Positions 1-6,354 of a stretch of DNA of 7,182 nucleotides are shown in pieces; positions within the stretch are counted from its first letter, which is position 1, and each line of letters begins with the position of its first letter. The stretch spans positions 1 through 7,182 of the forward strand of contig DUPI01000055.1 in assembly GCA_012838395.1 (NCBI GenBank). Direction: 5' to 3'. The stretch comes from Mollicutes bacterium. GTDB taxonomy: Bacteria; Bacillota_I; Bacilli_A; RF39; UBA660. A program made the translations under genes and the position numbers. The notes under the pieces are model-generated. The model was not told the DNA's origin. It searched no databases and worked only from the letters and a program-made list of their open reading frames with translations.

Positions 1-63
1 ATTCCAGGATTTTTTCTGTCATATCTTATTATTTTCAAGTCACAATTTCTTATTAACACCCAC

Positions 64-94
64 AAAAAAACGTCTTCAAAACAGACGTTCTCTT
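64..94 (-). terminator. Rho-independent terminator of the operon
   Basis: On the minus strand a perfect 7-bp stem AACGTCT / AGACGTT (89-83 and 75-69) encloses a 7-nt loop GTTTTGA. It runs directly into a T-tract, and weaker A-T and G-T pairs extend the stem base to about 94/64. It lies about 27 bp after the TGA of the last gene and faces the direction of transcription of the whole block. Confidence 0.85.
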
Positions 95-120
95 ATATTT
101 TTATTTACTAATTTTTATTA

Positions 121-453
121 TCAATCAGAACCATTTATAAACTTATCTGCACAATTCCAAATAGTTGTTTCTTCATCACCAGAAACTATTCCTATAACAA
201 ATTGAACTATAAAAACAACAAAAAACACTATCACAGCAGCAAGCACTCTTTTCAAAAATGTTTGTTGTCCCTTCTTGATTTCATCTTCCTTTTGAGCCAT
301 TACAGCTTTACCTAAATCAAGCATTCCAAAAATCACCAATAGAACAGGAATAGCAATTTTTATTAAATTAATAATAGTATTAGTAATATCTGCAAAAACA
401 GTCGGAATATCAATACCTACACAACTGAATGTTTGAGCTAAAATCATAATCAT
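121..453 (-). CDS. TrbC/VirB2-like two-helix pilin-type membrane protein
   Basis: With the start chosen from its ribosome site this is a 110-residue protein (MIMILAQTFSC...). It has a short N-terminal part, a hydrophobic helix at about 27-45 (IKIAIPVLLVIFGMLDLGK), a charged loop of about 20 residues (KEDEIKKGQQTFLKR) and a second helix at about 69-90. Two helices around a short basic/acidic loop is the plan of TrbC/VirB2 conjugative pilins and of the related pilin-like proteins in integrative elements of low-GC bacteria. The LDLGKAVMAQKEDE segment fits that group as I recall it. Cysteines at 11 and 101 flank the helices and may both be outside the cell. It has its own predicted promoter and is the last gene before the terminator. 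It could be a second fibre subunit, a membrane stabiliser or a leftover from a conjugative element. No other conjugation gene is visible, so function is open. Confidence 0.7.
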   Translation of the reverse strand: MIMILAQTFSCVGIDIPTVFADITNTIINLIKIAIPVLLVIFGMLDLGKAVMAQKEDEIKKGQQTFLKRVLAAVIVFFVVFIVQFVIGIVSGDEETTIWNCADKFINGSD

Positions 454-461
454 AGTCATAA

Positions 462-468
462 CCTCCCT
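462..468 (-). promoter_or_regulatory. Ribosome binding site that sets the TrbC-like start at 453
   Basis: AGGGAGG on the minus strand lies 8 nt before the ATG at 453-451. It is only 2 nt from the ATG at 459-457 and falls inside the reading frame if the TTG at 477 were used, so both of those starts are unlikely. Confidence 0.75.
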
Positions 469-478
469 AACTAACAAT

Positions 479-507
479 ATAGTACATTATTTTCTTAAAC
501 ATGTCAA
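479..507 (-). promoter_or_regulatory. Predicted sigma-A promoter before the TrbC/VirB2-like gene
   Basis: On the minus strand a perfect -35 TTGACA (507-502) is followed after exactly 17 bp by TACTAT (484-479), four of six matches to the -10 consensus. Initiation near 472 would give a leader of about 20 nt carrying the GGGAGG ribosome site. It begins directly after the tadZ stop, within a 56-bp gap. It is a sequence match only. Confidence 0.68.
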
Positions 508-509
508 TA

Positions 510-1505
510 TCATATGTTAAATAATCCCAATATTCTATTCTTTTTTTCCATTTCTTCCGTTTTTTGACGATCAAACCCTAATCTTGTTAAAAAAGAATTC
601 AAAACTTGAATATCCGTTTGCCTTTCATCAAGCGGCGGCATATTAAAGAATATTTTTAATTTGGATTCATATTCAAAATCAAGTACATCCTTTGAACTAA
701 GCATACTTTGATTTAAAATAACCATTTTATTTTTTAATTTATCTAATTTTTTACTATTCACTAACATAAATTTATTTAATTTTATAACTGATGGTTCAAT
801 TAAATAAACAATGTCATGACATAAACTCTCTGCTATAGTACTGTCGTTAATATCTATCAATATAGCTTCAGCATCATGATGTTTACTTATAAGAGTGTTA
901 ATTGCAGAATCGTTTGTCGATATTAATTCACGATCTTTAAAGAAAGTAAAATCACGCTTATTTACTTCTAAAGCAATGACACGATAATTTTTTTGTAATT
1001 GTTTTTTCATCATATAAATTAATGTTGTTGCTCCAGACTGAGCAGTGACATTTTTCACTCCAATAATCCTTGGACCAAGATTAGGCACAGTAATAGACGG
1101 TGCTTCAGCCTCTAAATTAGTTGGGGCAATTTGATGAATATGAGCCACATCACGATAACTATTTGGATTATTATAAAGATACTTTATTCCTTCAACATTT
1201 CGGGTGAAATTATAAATACCTATTGATATTAAATTGGATTGATACTCTCTGGATGAACTTTCGGGTGTATTATCTAATAACAAAATCAATTTGTCCATGT
1301 CTAATGAAATTGAAAGTTTTTGCAGGTTTTTAATATCATTATAGTTCTTAATAGCAGTTATGTCCAAAATCATTCTTTGGAAAAAGAAATTTTTAAAAGA
1401 TGAAATTATTTCGTCTACTTCGAATTCACCATTCATCTCTTTAATAATATCAATGTCTAGATTTTGAATCATTGATTTATATCTATTGGTAATAATTACG
1501 TTCAC
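510..1505 (-). CDS. tadZ: TadZ/CpaE-like localisation protein with degenerate P-loop
   Basis: This 331-residue cytoplasmic protein follows the TadZ/CpaE plan: an N-terminal receiver-like alpha/beta domain (about 1-120, with MDKLILLLDNTPE resembling a receiver strand), a linker, and a ParA/MinD-like domain from about 145. The Walker A region IIGVKNVTAQSGATTLIYMM aligns with the KGGxGKTT loop, but both lysines are replaced (Thr154 and Ala159 here); Gly158 and the two Thr remain. Strands equivalent to later ATPase motifs are VIALEVNKRDF and AILIDINDS. Atypical P-loops are known in this family, whose members place the Tad machine at the cell pole or in foci. Nucleotide hydrolysis is doubtful here. 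I placed the start at the GTG at 1505 (MNVIITNRYKS) because the GTG three codons earlier overlaps the ribosome site. The stop is TGA. Family call good; function inferred. Confidence 0.8.
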   Translation of the reverse strand: MNVIITNRYKSMIQNLDIDIIKEMNGEFEVDEIISSFKNFFFQRMILDITAIKNYNDIKNLQKLSISLDMDKLILLLDNTPESSSREYQSNLISIGIYNFTRNVEGIKYLYNNPNSYRDVAHIHQIAPTNLEAEAPSITVPNLGPRIIGVKNVTAQSGATTLIYMMKKQLQKNYRVIALEVNKRDFTFFKDRELISTNDSAINTLISKHHDAEAILIDINDSTIAESLCHDIVYLIEPSVIKLNKFMLVNSKKLDKLKNKMVILNQSMLSSKDVLDFEYESKLKIFFNMPPLDERQTDIQVLNSFLTRLGFDRQKTEEMEKKNRILGLFNI

Positions 1506-1510
1506 TTTTT

Positions 1511-1519
1511 TCACCCCTT
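1511..1519 (-). promoter_or_regulatory. Ribosome binding site that sets the tadZ-like start at 1505
   Basis: The minus strand reads AAGGGGTGA, matching the 16S anti-Shine-Dalgarno apart from one missing base. A GTG at 1514-1512 lies inside this site and cannot be the start. The GTG at 1505-1503 is 8 nt beyond the GGGG core, an ideal distance. Confidence 0.7.
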
Positions 1520-1522
1520 TAT

Positions 1523-1942
1523 CTATAAATCATAAATAACTTTTGTATCACCAGAAACAGGAAACTCTAAAAATCCTCCAATAATCGGTATTTCAAAATA
1601 CATAAATACAACCACTGTGTAAGAGTAGCCCTTAGCTTCATCATTTTCATAAATACAATAACGATAATTGGTAGTATGCGGTTGAAGTAAGGTCCCTCTT
1701 CTGGCCGGACACGTTGAGCCACCACGAGGATTAGATTTATAACCTATATCTTTAAGGTTACTTTCAATTTCTTGTTTGGCATTATAGTCATAAACTTTAT
1801 GTTTTTCTAAAATTCCAATCAAACGATTTTTTACCCTATAAGCTTTTGAATAACTTAAGGAACCTATTAACATCGCAAGCATAATTGCAAAAAAGATTAA
1901 AACTAAATTAAAAAGAAAAGCATTATTAATTGATTCTTTCAC
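1523..1942 (-). CDS. TadE-like bitopic pseudopilin, copy 2 (paralogue of copy 1)
   Basis: This 139-residue protein shares the full layout of the preceding one: MKESINNAF, a membrane helix at about 11-29, LSYSKAYRV, IGY, CPARRG (Cys78), YRYCIY (Cys96), a YDE/NDE-GY stretch, IPIIGG and a C-terminal YD. In the first 37 residues I count 17 identities with copy 1 without gaps. The paired cysteines sit at almost the same positions. This points to a tandem duplication followed by divergence, probably giving two minor subunits with different places in the fibre or complex. The residues before the hydrophobic segment are Asn-Asn, with no Gly or Ala at a plausible prepilin peptidase site. The start is GTG with a weak site (GGAAG, about 9-10 nt upstream), and the stop is TAG. 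Lower translation than copy 1 is possible. Confidence 0.75.
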   Translation of the reverse strand: MKESINNAFLFNLVLIFFAIMLAMLIGSLSYSKAYRVKNRLIGILEKHKVYDYNAKQEIESNLKDIGYKSNPRGGSTCPARRGTLLQPHTTNYRYCIYENDEAKGYSYTVVVFMYFEIPIIGGFLEFPVSGDTKVIYDL

Positions 1943-1963
1943 TATTAAACACTTCCAATCTAA

Positions 1964-2389
1964 TTATTTAAAATCATACAGTCTTAAAGTTTGAGAATAA
2001 ATAGGAACCCTTACAAGTTGACCAATTACAGGTATATCTAAGTTGATATAACTAACAACCCCGTATGTTCTGTATCCTAAGCCTTCATCGTATAGATAAA
2101 CACAATAACGATGATTCACCCCAGACGGTTTAGTAATAGGTTCTACACCTCTTCGTCTAGGGCATTTAAATGATGAATCAAGACTATAACCTATAGTTCT
2201 TAGTGAGCGATCTATCTCAGCAACAGACAAATGGTTATAGCCTTCAAATTTTTCTATGGCATCTGTAATAAAAGTGTTTACTTTAAAGGCTTTGTAATAA
2301 CTTAAGGTTCCTGATATCATTGCAAAAACTACTAATAAAAAGATAATTATTATGTTATACATAAATGCACTACCAAGACTTTCCCTCAT
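1964..2389 (-). CDS. TadE-like bitopic pseudopilin, copy 1
   Basis: This 141-residue protein has a polar N-terminus (MRESLGSAF), one membrane helix at about 11-30, and an extracytoplasmic domain of about 110 residues. After the helix comes LSYYKAFKV, then a helical region, a CPRRRG motif with Cys76, an HRYCVYLYDE segment with Cys96, and a beta-rich end with IPVIGQLVRVP. The two cysteines are probably paired. The layout (one N-terminal helix and a small exported domain beside a pilin gene) resembles TadE/TadF minor pilins, but the sequence is not a clear TadE match, so I give a general label. It is clearly paralogous to the next gene. The ATG has a GAGGTGAT ribosome site. It lies 21 bp from both neighbours. 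An alternative is a minor pilin family specific to this lineage. Confidence 0.75.
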   Translation of the reverse strand: MRESLGSAFMYNIIIIFLLVVFAMISGTLSYYKAFKVNTFITDAIEKFEGYNHLSVAEIDRSLRTIGYSLDSSFKCPRRRGVEPITKPSGVNHRYCVYLYDEGLGYRTYGVVSYINLDIPVIGQLVRVPIYSQTLRLYDFK

Positions 2390-2410
2390 AAGCTATCACC
2401 TCAACTTTTA

Positions 2411-2599
2411 TTAAGAACACTTGTCGCTCGCACCAACACATCTACCATTGGTCCAAGTACCACCATTATTATGGCAACATGTACGTTTTTGAGTAGTATT
2501 CATCATGTTTGTAATTAACGGCGTAACAACAGCAGCAATTACACCAATTAGAATAATTGCGATTACTGTTAAGTTCGCTTCACCTGACGCTTCTTTCAC
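2411..2599 (-). CDS. Small pilin-like protein with Cys-rich C-terminus (candidate major pilin)
   Basis: This 62-residue protein resembles a Flp-type pilin in size and layout: a short N-terminus (MKEASGEA), one long hydrophobic helix at about 9-30 (starting NLTVIAIILIGVIAAVV), then a short exposed tail. The tail from residue 40 has four cysteines (41, 42, 54, 61) within CCHNNGGTW, NGRC and DKCS, so one or two disulfides are possible. Flp prepilins usually have a longer leader ending in Gly with Glu at mature position 5. Here the Glu residues are at 3 and 7 and the only nearby Gly is at 6, so classical processing is uncertain. The start codon is GTG, with AGGTGG 7 nt upstream; an in-frame TAA lies seven codons upstream. 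It has its own predicted promoter and is followed after 21 bp by two TadE-like genes. The major pilin role is inferred from size, promoter and context. Confidence 0.78.
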   Translation of the reverse strand: MKEASGEANLTVIAIILIGVIAAVVTPLITNMMNTTQKRTCCHNNGGTWTNGRCVGASDKCS

Positions 2600-2629
2600 T
2601 TTTTCACCACCTATTCCTTATTTGGTTTA

Positions 2630-2659
2630 ATTATATCATATAAATATTGGCAAAAGCAA
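2630..2659 (-). promoter_or_regulatory. Predicted sigma-A promoter (extended -10) before the pilin-like gene
   Basis: On the minus strand a perfect TATAAT (2635-2630) is preceded by TGA, which forms an extended -10 element. A partial -35 TTGCTT (2659-2654) lies 18 bp upstream. Transcription would start near 2623, leaving a leader of about 24 nt that contains the AGGTGG ribosome site. The element sits in the 63-bp gap after tadC, one of only two gaps longer than 30 bp in the block. It is a sequence match only. Confidence 0.65.
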
Positions 2660-2662
2660 TCT

Positions 2663-3445
2663 TTAGATTTGCATCATCATCATCATTGACAATAATAGCA
2701 GCAATAGTATTCCGCCACCAGTTGCCCCTAACATCATCATCGTTTTATTTTCCATTGTTTCTAAACGTTCTTTATACTTTTGTTCTCTAGATTTATTTTG
2801 TAAAGCGGACACTGTTCTAGAAAACATCATTAATTGTTCTTGCTTATTTTCTTGAGAACCTAATCCAAGACGATATAACAAACGCATCATACGCATTGAA
2901 TCTCTAACCGGATACTCTTTAGCAAAATCCATATACGGCTCAACGGTAGAGTCTCCTCCATCAATTTTATTAATCAATCTCTCAAGACCTGGCTTGAAAA
3001 TATCTGGCGCTGTTTTAATTGATCTAGTAAGAGCAACTGGTACAGTATAATGTTGAATTAAAATTTCCAAACTTTTCAAATAATAAGGTAACATCAAATT
3101 AATATGATGTAAATTACTTTTATAATATCTTTTTAATTGGGTATATGGAAATTTAAAGACAAGATATCCAACAATAAAACAAGCTATAACTGATATAAAA
3201 TTAAGTTTTGATAAAAAGATAAATACCATTATAATAACTGTTAAAAGTCCATCTCTAACTCTCTTTTTATAGAGTTGATTAATATCAACTTCAGATCCAT
3301 GTTTTACCGTTGCTAAAAACTCATAATCTTCCTCCATTAGAAATCCAAAATAAGGTTCTGTATCATCGATAAACTTTTTAGTACTTAATTGTTTATTTAC
3401 TTCTAATATATATATAATGATGGCAGCAATAACTATAAACTCCAT
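2663..3445 (-). CDS. tadC: TadC-like inner-membrane platform protein (T2SSF-type)
   Basis: This is a second platform protein, 260 residues. It has an N-terminal helix (about 2-14), a paired hydrophobic region (about 66-100), a cytoplasmic T2SSF-like helical domain (about 105-235, with LMLPYYLKSLEILIQ, TRSIKTAPDIFKPGLERLI and RMMRLLYRLGLGSQENKQEQ) and one C-terminal helix (about 236-257). It ends in a run of five methionines followed by Gln-Ile. The family usually has a similar core at slightly greater length, so this copy is compact but does not look broken. It starts at the ATG within a TAATG overlap with tadB and has only a weak ribosome site (GGGTG), so translation is probably coupled. The stop is followed by a 63-bp gap with a promoter, which sets it apart from the pilin genes downstream. 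Confidence 0.85.
   Translation of the reverse strand: MEFIVIAAIIIYILEVNKQLSTKKFIDDTEPYFGFLMEEDYEFLATVKHGSEVDINQLYKKRVRDGLLTVIIMVFIFLSKLNFISVIACFIVGYLVFKFPYTQLKRYYKSNLHHINLMLPYYLKSLEILIQHYTVPVALTRSIKTAPDIFKPGLERLINKIDGGDSTVEPYMDFAKEYPVRDSMRMMRLLYRLGLGSQENKQEQLMMFSRTVSALQNKSREQKYKERLETMENKTMMMLGATGGGILLLLLLSMMMMMQI
2672..2686 (-). repeat. ATG x5 trinucleotide run at the 3' end of tadC
   Basis: Five consecutive CAT units on the plus strand read as ATG codons in frame on the minus strand, giving Met-Met-Met-Met-Met just before the TadC C-terminus. A length change by whole units would keep the frame and alter only the methionine count. Confidence 0.9.
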
Positions 3446-4350
3446 TATTCAGCACCCACATTCTCATTATAATATTTTTCTCCATTTAATAGGAAGTATG
3501 TGTTTACAAAAACAATTAAATGGAGTAACAATTGAACTAATATGTTATCTAACATTTTAATATATGTTTCAACACCTAATAAAAATTGAACCATCATAAC
3601 CATTAAATATAAAACAATTCCAAATTGAATAAATTTTTTATGGAAATTAGCACGATCAATTCTATCTCGATAAACGTTTTCAACAAGCATATCTATATCT
3701 AGTGACATACTCTCTAATGAAGCACCAGCATCCCTTGATCCTTCATTAGTAATCTGCAAGAACAATTGATGCATATTTTTAACGATGTAGTAATCGTACT
3801 TACTATTCATATAAGATAATGATTCAGTGATAGTTCCATTTTGATACGCTAAATCAATCATTGTTTTAACATCTGATGAAACAGGATCTTCTAAAACTCC
3901 AGATTCGTATACTCCTTCTAAAGCTTTAACAAATGACTCTGTTGAAGCAAACTCCATAATAACATTGGTTGTATACACTTGAATTTGCTCAAAAATAAAC
4001 TCACTATAAATTCTTTTACATCTTAAATATGTTAAATACGGAACGATTGTAAGTGACAATAAAGAGTATATTATCGAAATAATAAGACTGTAAAAATACA
4101 TATATGATATTAAAAAGGATCCAACAGAAAATATCCCTATCTGTAATGCATACTGTCTTGGTGTATATTCTTGTCCTAATTCAACAACCTTTTCTCTTAC
4201 CATTTTATAAGAGTATGGGGCATATTTATCATAAATAACGGAGATATTTCTCGTTATATATTTATATACAGTTTCGTCTTTATTTCTTCGAAAAGCAATA
4301 ATAAATACGAATATAAACCCAATTAATATAAAGGTGATTCCCGTTCCCAT
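3445..4350 (-). CDS. tadB: TadB-like inner-membrane platform protein (T2SSF-type)
   Basis: This 301-residue membrane protein has the Tad platform layout: an N-terminal helix (about 3-20), two close helices (about 69-88 and 89-108), a cytoplasmic T2SSF-type helical domain (about 112-238) and two C-terminal helices (about 239-259 and 267-287). The cytoplasmic domain carries the family-like region QVYTTNVIMEFASTESFVKAL, then MIDLAYQNGTITESLSYM and an LFLQITNEGSRDAGASLESM stretch. In Tad systems TadB and TadC form the membrane platform that the ATPase acts on. The position directly after cpaF supports this. The start has an excellent AAAGGAGG site about 6-8 nt upstream of ATG. The stop overlaps the next start as TAATG. 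Assignment as TadB rather than TadC rests on order and length; the T2SSF family call is firmer than the subtype. Confidence 0.88.
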   Translation of the reverse strand: MGTGITFILIGFIFVFIIAFRRNKDETVYKYITRNISVIYDKYAPYSYKMVREKVVELGQEYTPRQYALQIGIFSVGSFLISYMYFYSLIISIIYSLLSLTIVPYLTYLRCKRIYSEFIFEQIQVYTTNVIMEFASTESFVKALEGVYESGVLEDPVSSDVKTMIDLAYQNGTITESLSYMNSKYDYYIVKNMHQLFLQITNEGSRDAGASLESMSLDIDMLVENVYRDRIDRANFHKKFIQFGIVLYLMVMMVQFLLGVETYIKMLDNILVQLLLHLIVFVNTYFLLNGEKYYNENVGAE

Positions 4351-4362
4351 ATTAGACCTCCT

Positions 4363-5493
4363 TTACTCAAATAACACTTCCACATCATCAGCAAAAATAT
4401 TATTTTCTTCATTTTTTTCAACTTCTTCTTTTTTAGACATAGCTTCAACAAGTTCTTTTTCAAGAAAAACACCTTGTATTTCTAAATATTCAATTAAGTA
4501 AGGGCTTGGTGCATTTCTAACAACCCGTCCATCCGCTAGCTTTCGATATATAGTATTATGTTTCGCTTCGTTATCAGGAGTTACATAAAACTCTGTAACT
4601 TCTGCAATTTCTCGAATAAAACGTTTTGTTTCCTTATCTTGATAACCTCTAACATATATACCTAATTGAATGTATCGGTAAATTGATTTTAAAAATTGTT
4701 CAATATCTTGATTTGTTTCAAGCAAACTATACATACGACTTGGAATTGATGACGCTTTATCAGCATGAATTGTTGATAAAATATAGTGTCCAGATGAAAT
4801 TGAGTTTCGAACCGCCATTACGGCTTCTGCACTACGAACCTCAGATAATAATATCCATTTAGGATTTTGACGCATACAAGTAACAAGGACATCTGAATAA
4901 GACGCTATATTATTGGTTTTCATTGCTACAATATCACGATGAGGAAAAATACGATCCAGGTGTAATTCCAAAGTATCTTCAATAGTAATTATTTTTTCAT
5001 TTTCAGCAGTCTTAGATGCTAAATATTTAACAAGTTCCGTCTTACCTGATCCTGTTTCCCCACAAACCATAATGTTACAATGTCCTTGAACACACTTTTC
5101 TAAAAAATTATGAATGTCTAGGGTAATGTATTTTTCATCTAATATTTTTTCCTTTACCAGTCTGATTTTTGCTGGTGTCTTACGAAAAACCACAGCAATT
5201 CCATTTCTAGCAATCGAATCATGAATAAAGTTTAAACGCAGTTCCGAACCTTCAGCATCAAGAAAGGGATGGGCCATATTAAATGTTTTTCCCATAACAT
5301 TAGAACATTGAAAAGCCAACTTTTTTATCAAATCATTATTAATTGCTGGATTCTCAATTCTATAAATTCCACGTGATAAAGTTTTCAACCATACTTGACC
5401 GCCATTACTATAAGAAATATCTGTAATATCATCATTTTCTAAATATTCTTTTAATGGTCCAAAATCAATTTGAGAAAACATATTATCATTCAT
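4363..5493 (-). CDS. cpaF: CpaF/TadA-type secretion ATPase of the Tad pilus machine
   Basis: This 376-residue cytoplasmic ATPase belongs to the type II/IV secretion ATPase superfamily. A compact N-terminal domain (about 10-110) begins LKEYLENDDITDISYSNGG, matching the usual start of the CpaF globular region. The long N-terminal extension common in proteobacterial CpaF is missing. The catalytic domain shows a Walker A loop GETGSGKT at 145-152, an Asp box IEDTLEL around 171-177, a Walker B-type segment WILLSEVRSAEA around 213-224 with Glu218, and a His box STIHAD at 240-245. All key residues are present, so it should be active, presumably as a hexamer driving pilus assembly through TadB/TadC. 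The two glycines normally flanking the Walker B Glu-x-Arg are serines. The C-terminal 25 residues are strongly acidic. Its ribosome site (GGAG, 7 nt from ATG) lies inside the last codons of cpaB. The next gene follows after 12 bp. Confidence 0.95.
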   Translation of the reverse strand: MNDNMFSQIDFGPLKEYLENDDITDISYSNGGQVWLKTLSRGIYRIENPAINNDLIKKLAFQCSNVMGKTFNMAHPFLDAEGSELRLNFIHDSIARNGIAVVFRKTPAKIRLVKEKILDEKYITLDIHNFLEKCVQGHCNIMVCGETGSGKTELVKYLASKTAENEKIITIEDTLELHLDRIFPHRDIVAMKTNNIASYSDVLVTCMRQNPKWILLSEVRSAEAVMAVRNSISSGHYILSTIHADKASSIPSRMYSLLETNQDIEQFLKSIYRYIQLGIYVRGYQDKETKRFIREIAEVTEFYVTPDNEAKHNTIYRKLADGRVVRNAPSPYLIEYLEIQGVFLEKELVEAMSKKEEVEKNEENNIFADDVEVLFE

Positions 5494-5495
5494 AT

Positions 5496-6338
5496 TTAAT
5501 CTCCAGTTTCCTCTGTTGCTTCAGCATTATTATTTTCATTCAACTCATTTTCAGCTTCAATTATCTCATCATTCGGAACTGTATACGCTGTAATAAATTC
5601 TTCTAAGTTTTGTGACGCAATTTGAGTTTCACCTGGTTTAACTACACTACCACCGTGTGGCACTGGAAATAATTCAACATCAAGAGCACGAAGGTAAGTA
5701 GCCTTTAATAACAAAATATTTAATTTAGGTTTTAATCCAAAAATTAATATCGAAGGCTCACGATTATCTTCTGTATTTTCAAAAACATGATTTCCTAAAT
5801 TATCTTTAACAGCAATTACTTCAATGTTTTCAAATAACTTACCAACCATTATTTGTCCATCAACTGTTTCAGCTTTCATATATATGTCAATTTTATTTCC
5901 TGGGAAAATCGAGTTACCGTAAGTAGTTTCAATATTAACCGGCAACTTAACAACAACTTCCCCTTCCTTTATTTTTTCAAAAGCTGAATCTGGAAGTTCA
6001 TCCTTTGTTACCAAAACATCAGTATAAAATAGACTACCTTTGGGTATTACTGTATTATGATTAGTATATTTACCAACTACTACATTACTAGTTAATAACA
6101 CATTTTCCTGTAAAACAATAGGCGCGATGTCTACATAATCAATCATTTCCTCGGTAATTAAAGTTCTTGGTTGAATTACTTGATTAGCCATCGGAACACC
6201 TCTAACAGGTCTTACTTGTTTTTCTATTTGACCATTATACGAAAAGTATAATATTGCTATGATGAGAATAACTCCTATAATTGTAACTGTATTCTTGTTT
6301 TTAAAAAATCTTTTTAGTGTAACAATAATATTATTCAT
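5496..6338 (-). CDS. cpaB: CpaB/RcpC-like Flp pilus assembly protein with SAF domain
   Basis: This 280-residue protein has a basic N-terminus, one membrane anchor at about 17-34 and an extracytoplasmic body. A SAF-like domain spans about 43-110 (PVRGVPMANQVIQPRTLIT, then MIDYVDI, VVGKYTNHNTVIPKG), the layout expected of CpaB/RcpC. A second beta-rich domain follows (about 126-225, with EGEVVVKLPVNIETTYG, FPGNKIDIY and ENIEVIAVKDNLG), as in the RcpC/CpaB family. The last 30 or so residues are an acidic, Asn/Glu-rich tail. In Gram-negative Tad systems CpaB works in the periplasm near the secretin; with no secretin here it probably acts between membrane and cell wall, perhaps binding glycan or guiding the pilus. 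That last part is inference. The ATG has an AAGGAAGG site about 6 nt upstream. The TAA stop is only 2 bp from the cpaF start, so the two are probably translationally coupled. Confidence 0.88.
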   Translation of the reverse strand: MNNIIVTLKRFFKNKNTVTIIGVILIIAILYFSYNGQIEKQVRPVRGVPMANQVIQPRTLITEEMIDYVDIAPIVLQENVLLTSNVVVGKYTNHNTVIPKGSLFYTDVLVTKDELPDSAFEKIKEGEVVVKLPVNIETTYGNSIFPGNKIDIYMKAETVDGQIMVGKLFENIEVIAVKDNLGNHVFENTEDNREPSILIFGLKPKLNILLLKATYLRALDVELFPVPHGGSVVKPGETQIASQNLEEFITAYTVPNDEIIEAENELNENNNAEATEETGD

Positions 6339-6354
6339 TTATATCCTTCCTTTC

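Noticed and set aside
1..22. Possible start of a further minus-strand gene (ATG at 22, reading MTEKILE)
   Set aside because: Only seven codons fit before the edge and there is no clear ribosome site or promoter after the terminator, so it cannot be supported.
454..477. TTG start at 477 giving a 118-residue VirB2-like protein
   Set aside because: This start would place the AGGGAGG ribosome site inside the coding region, and the extra codons overlap the predicted promoter leader. The ATG at 453 has ideal spacing.
1506..1514. GTG start at 1514 for the tadZ-like gene
   Set aside because: It is embedded in the AAGGGGTGA ribosome site; the GTG at 1505 is correctly spaced.
3466..3471. TATAAT on the minus strand shortly before tadC
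   Set aside because: It lies inside the tadB coding region, with no acceptable -35 hexamer at 16-18 bp and no gap. tadC is better explained by coupling through the TAATG overlap.
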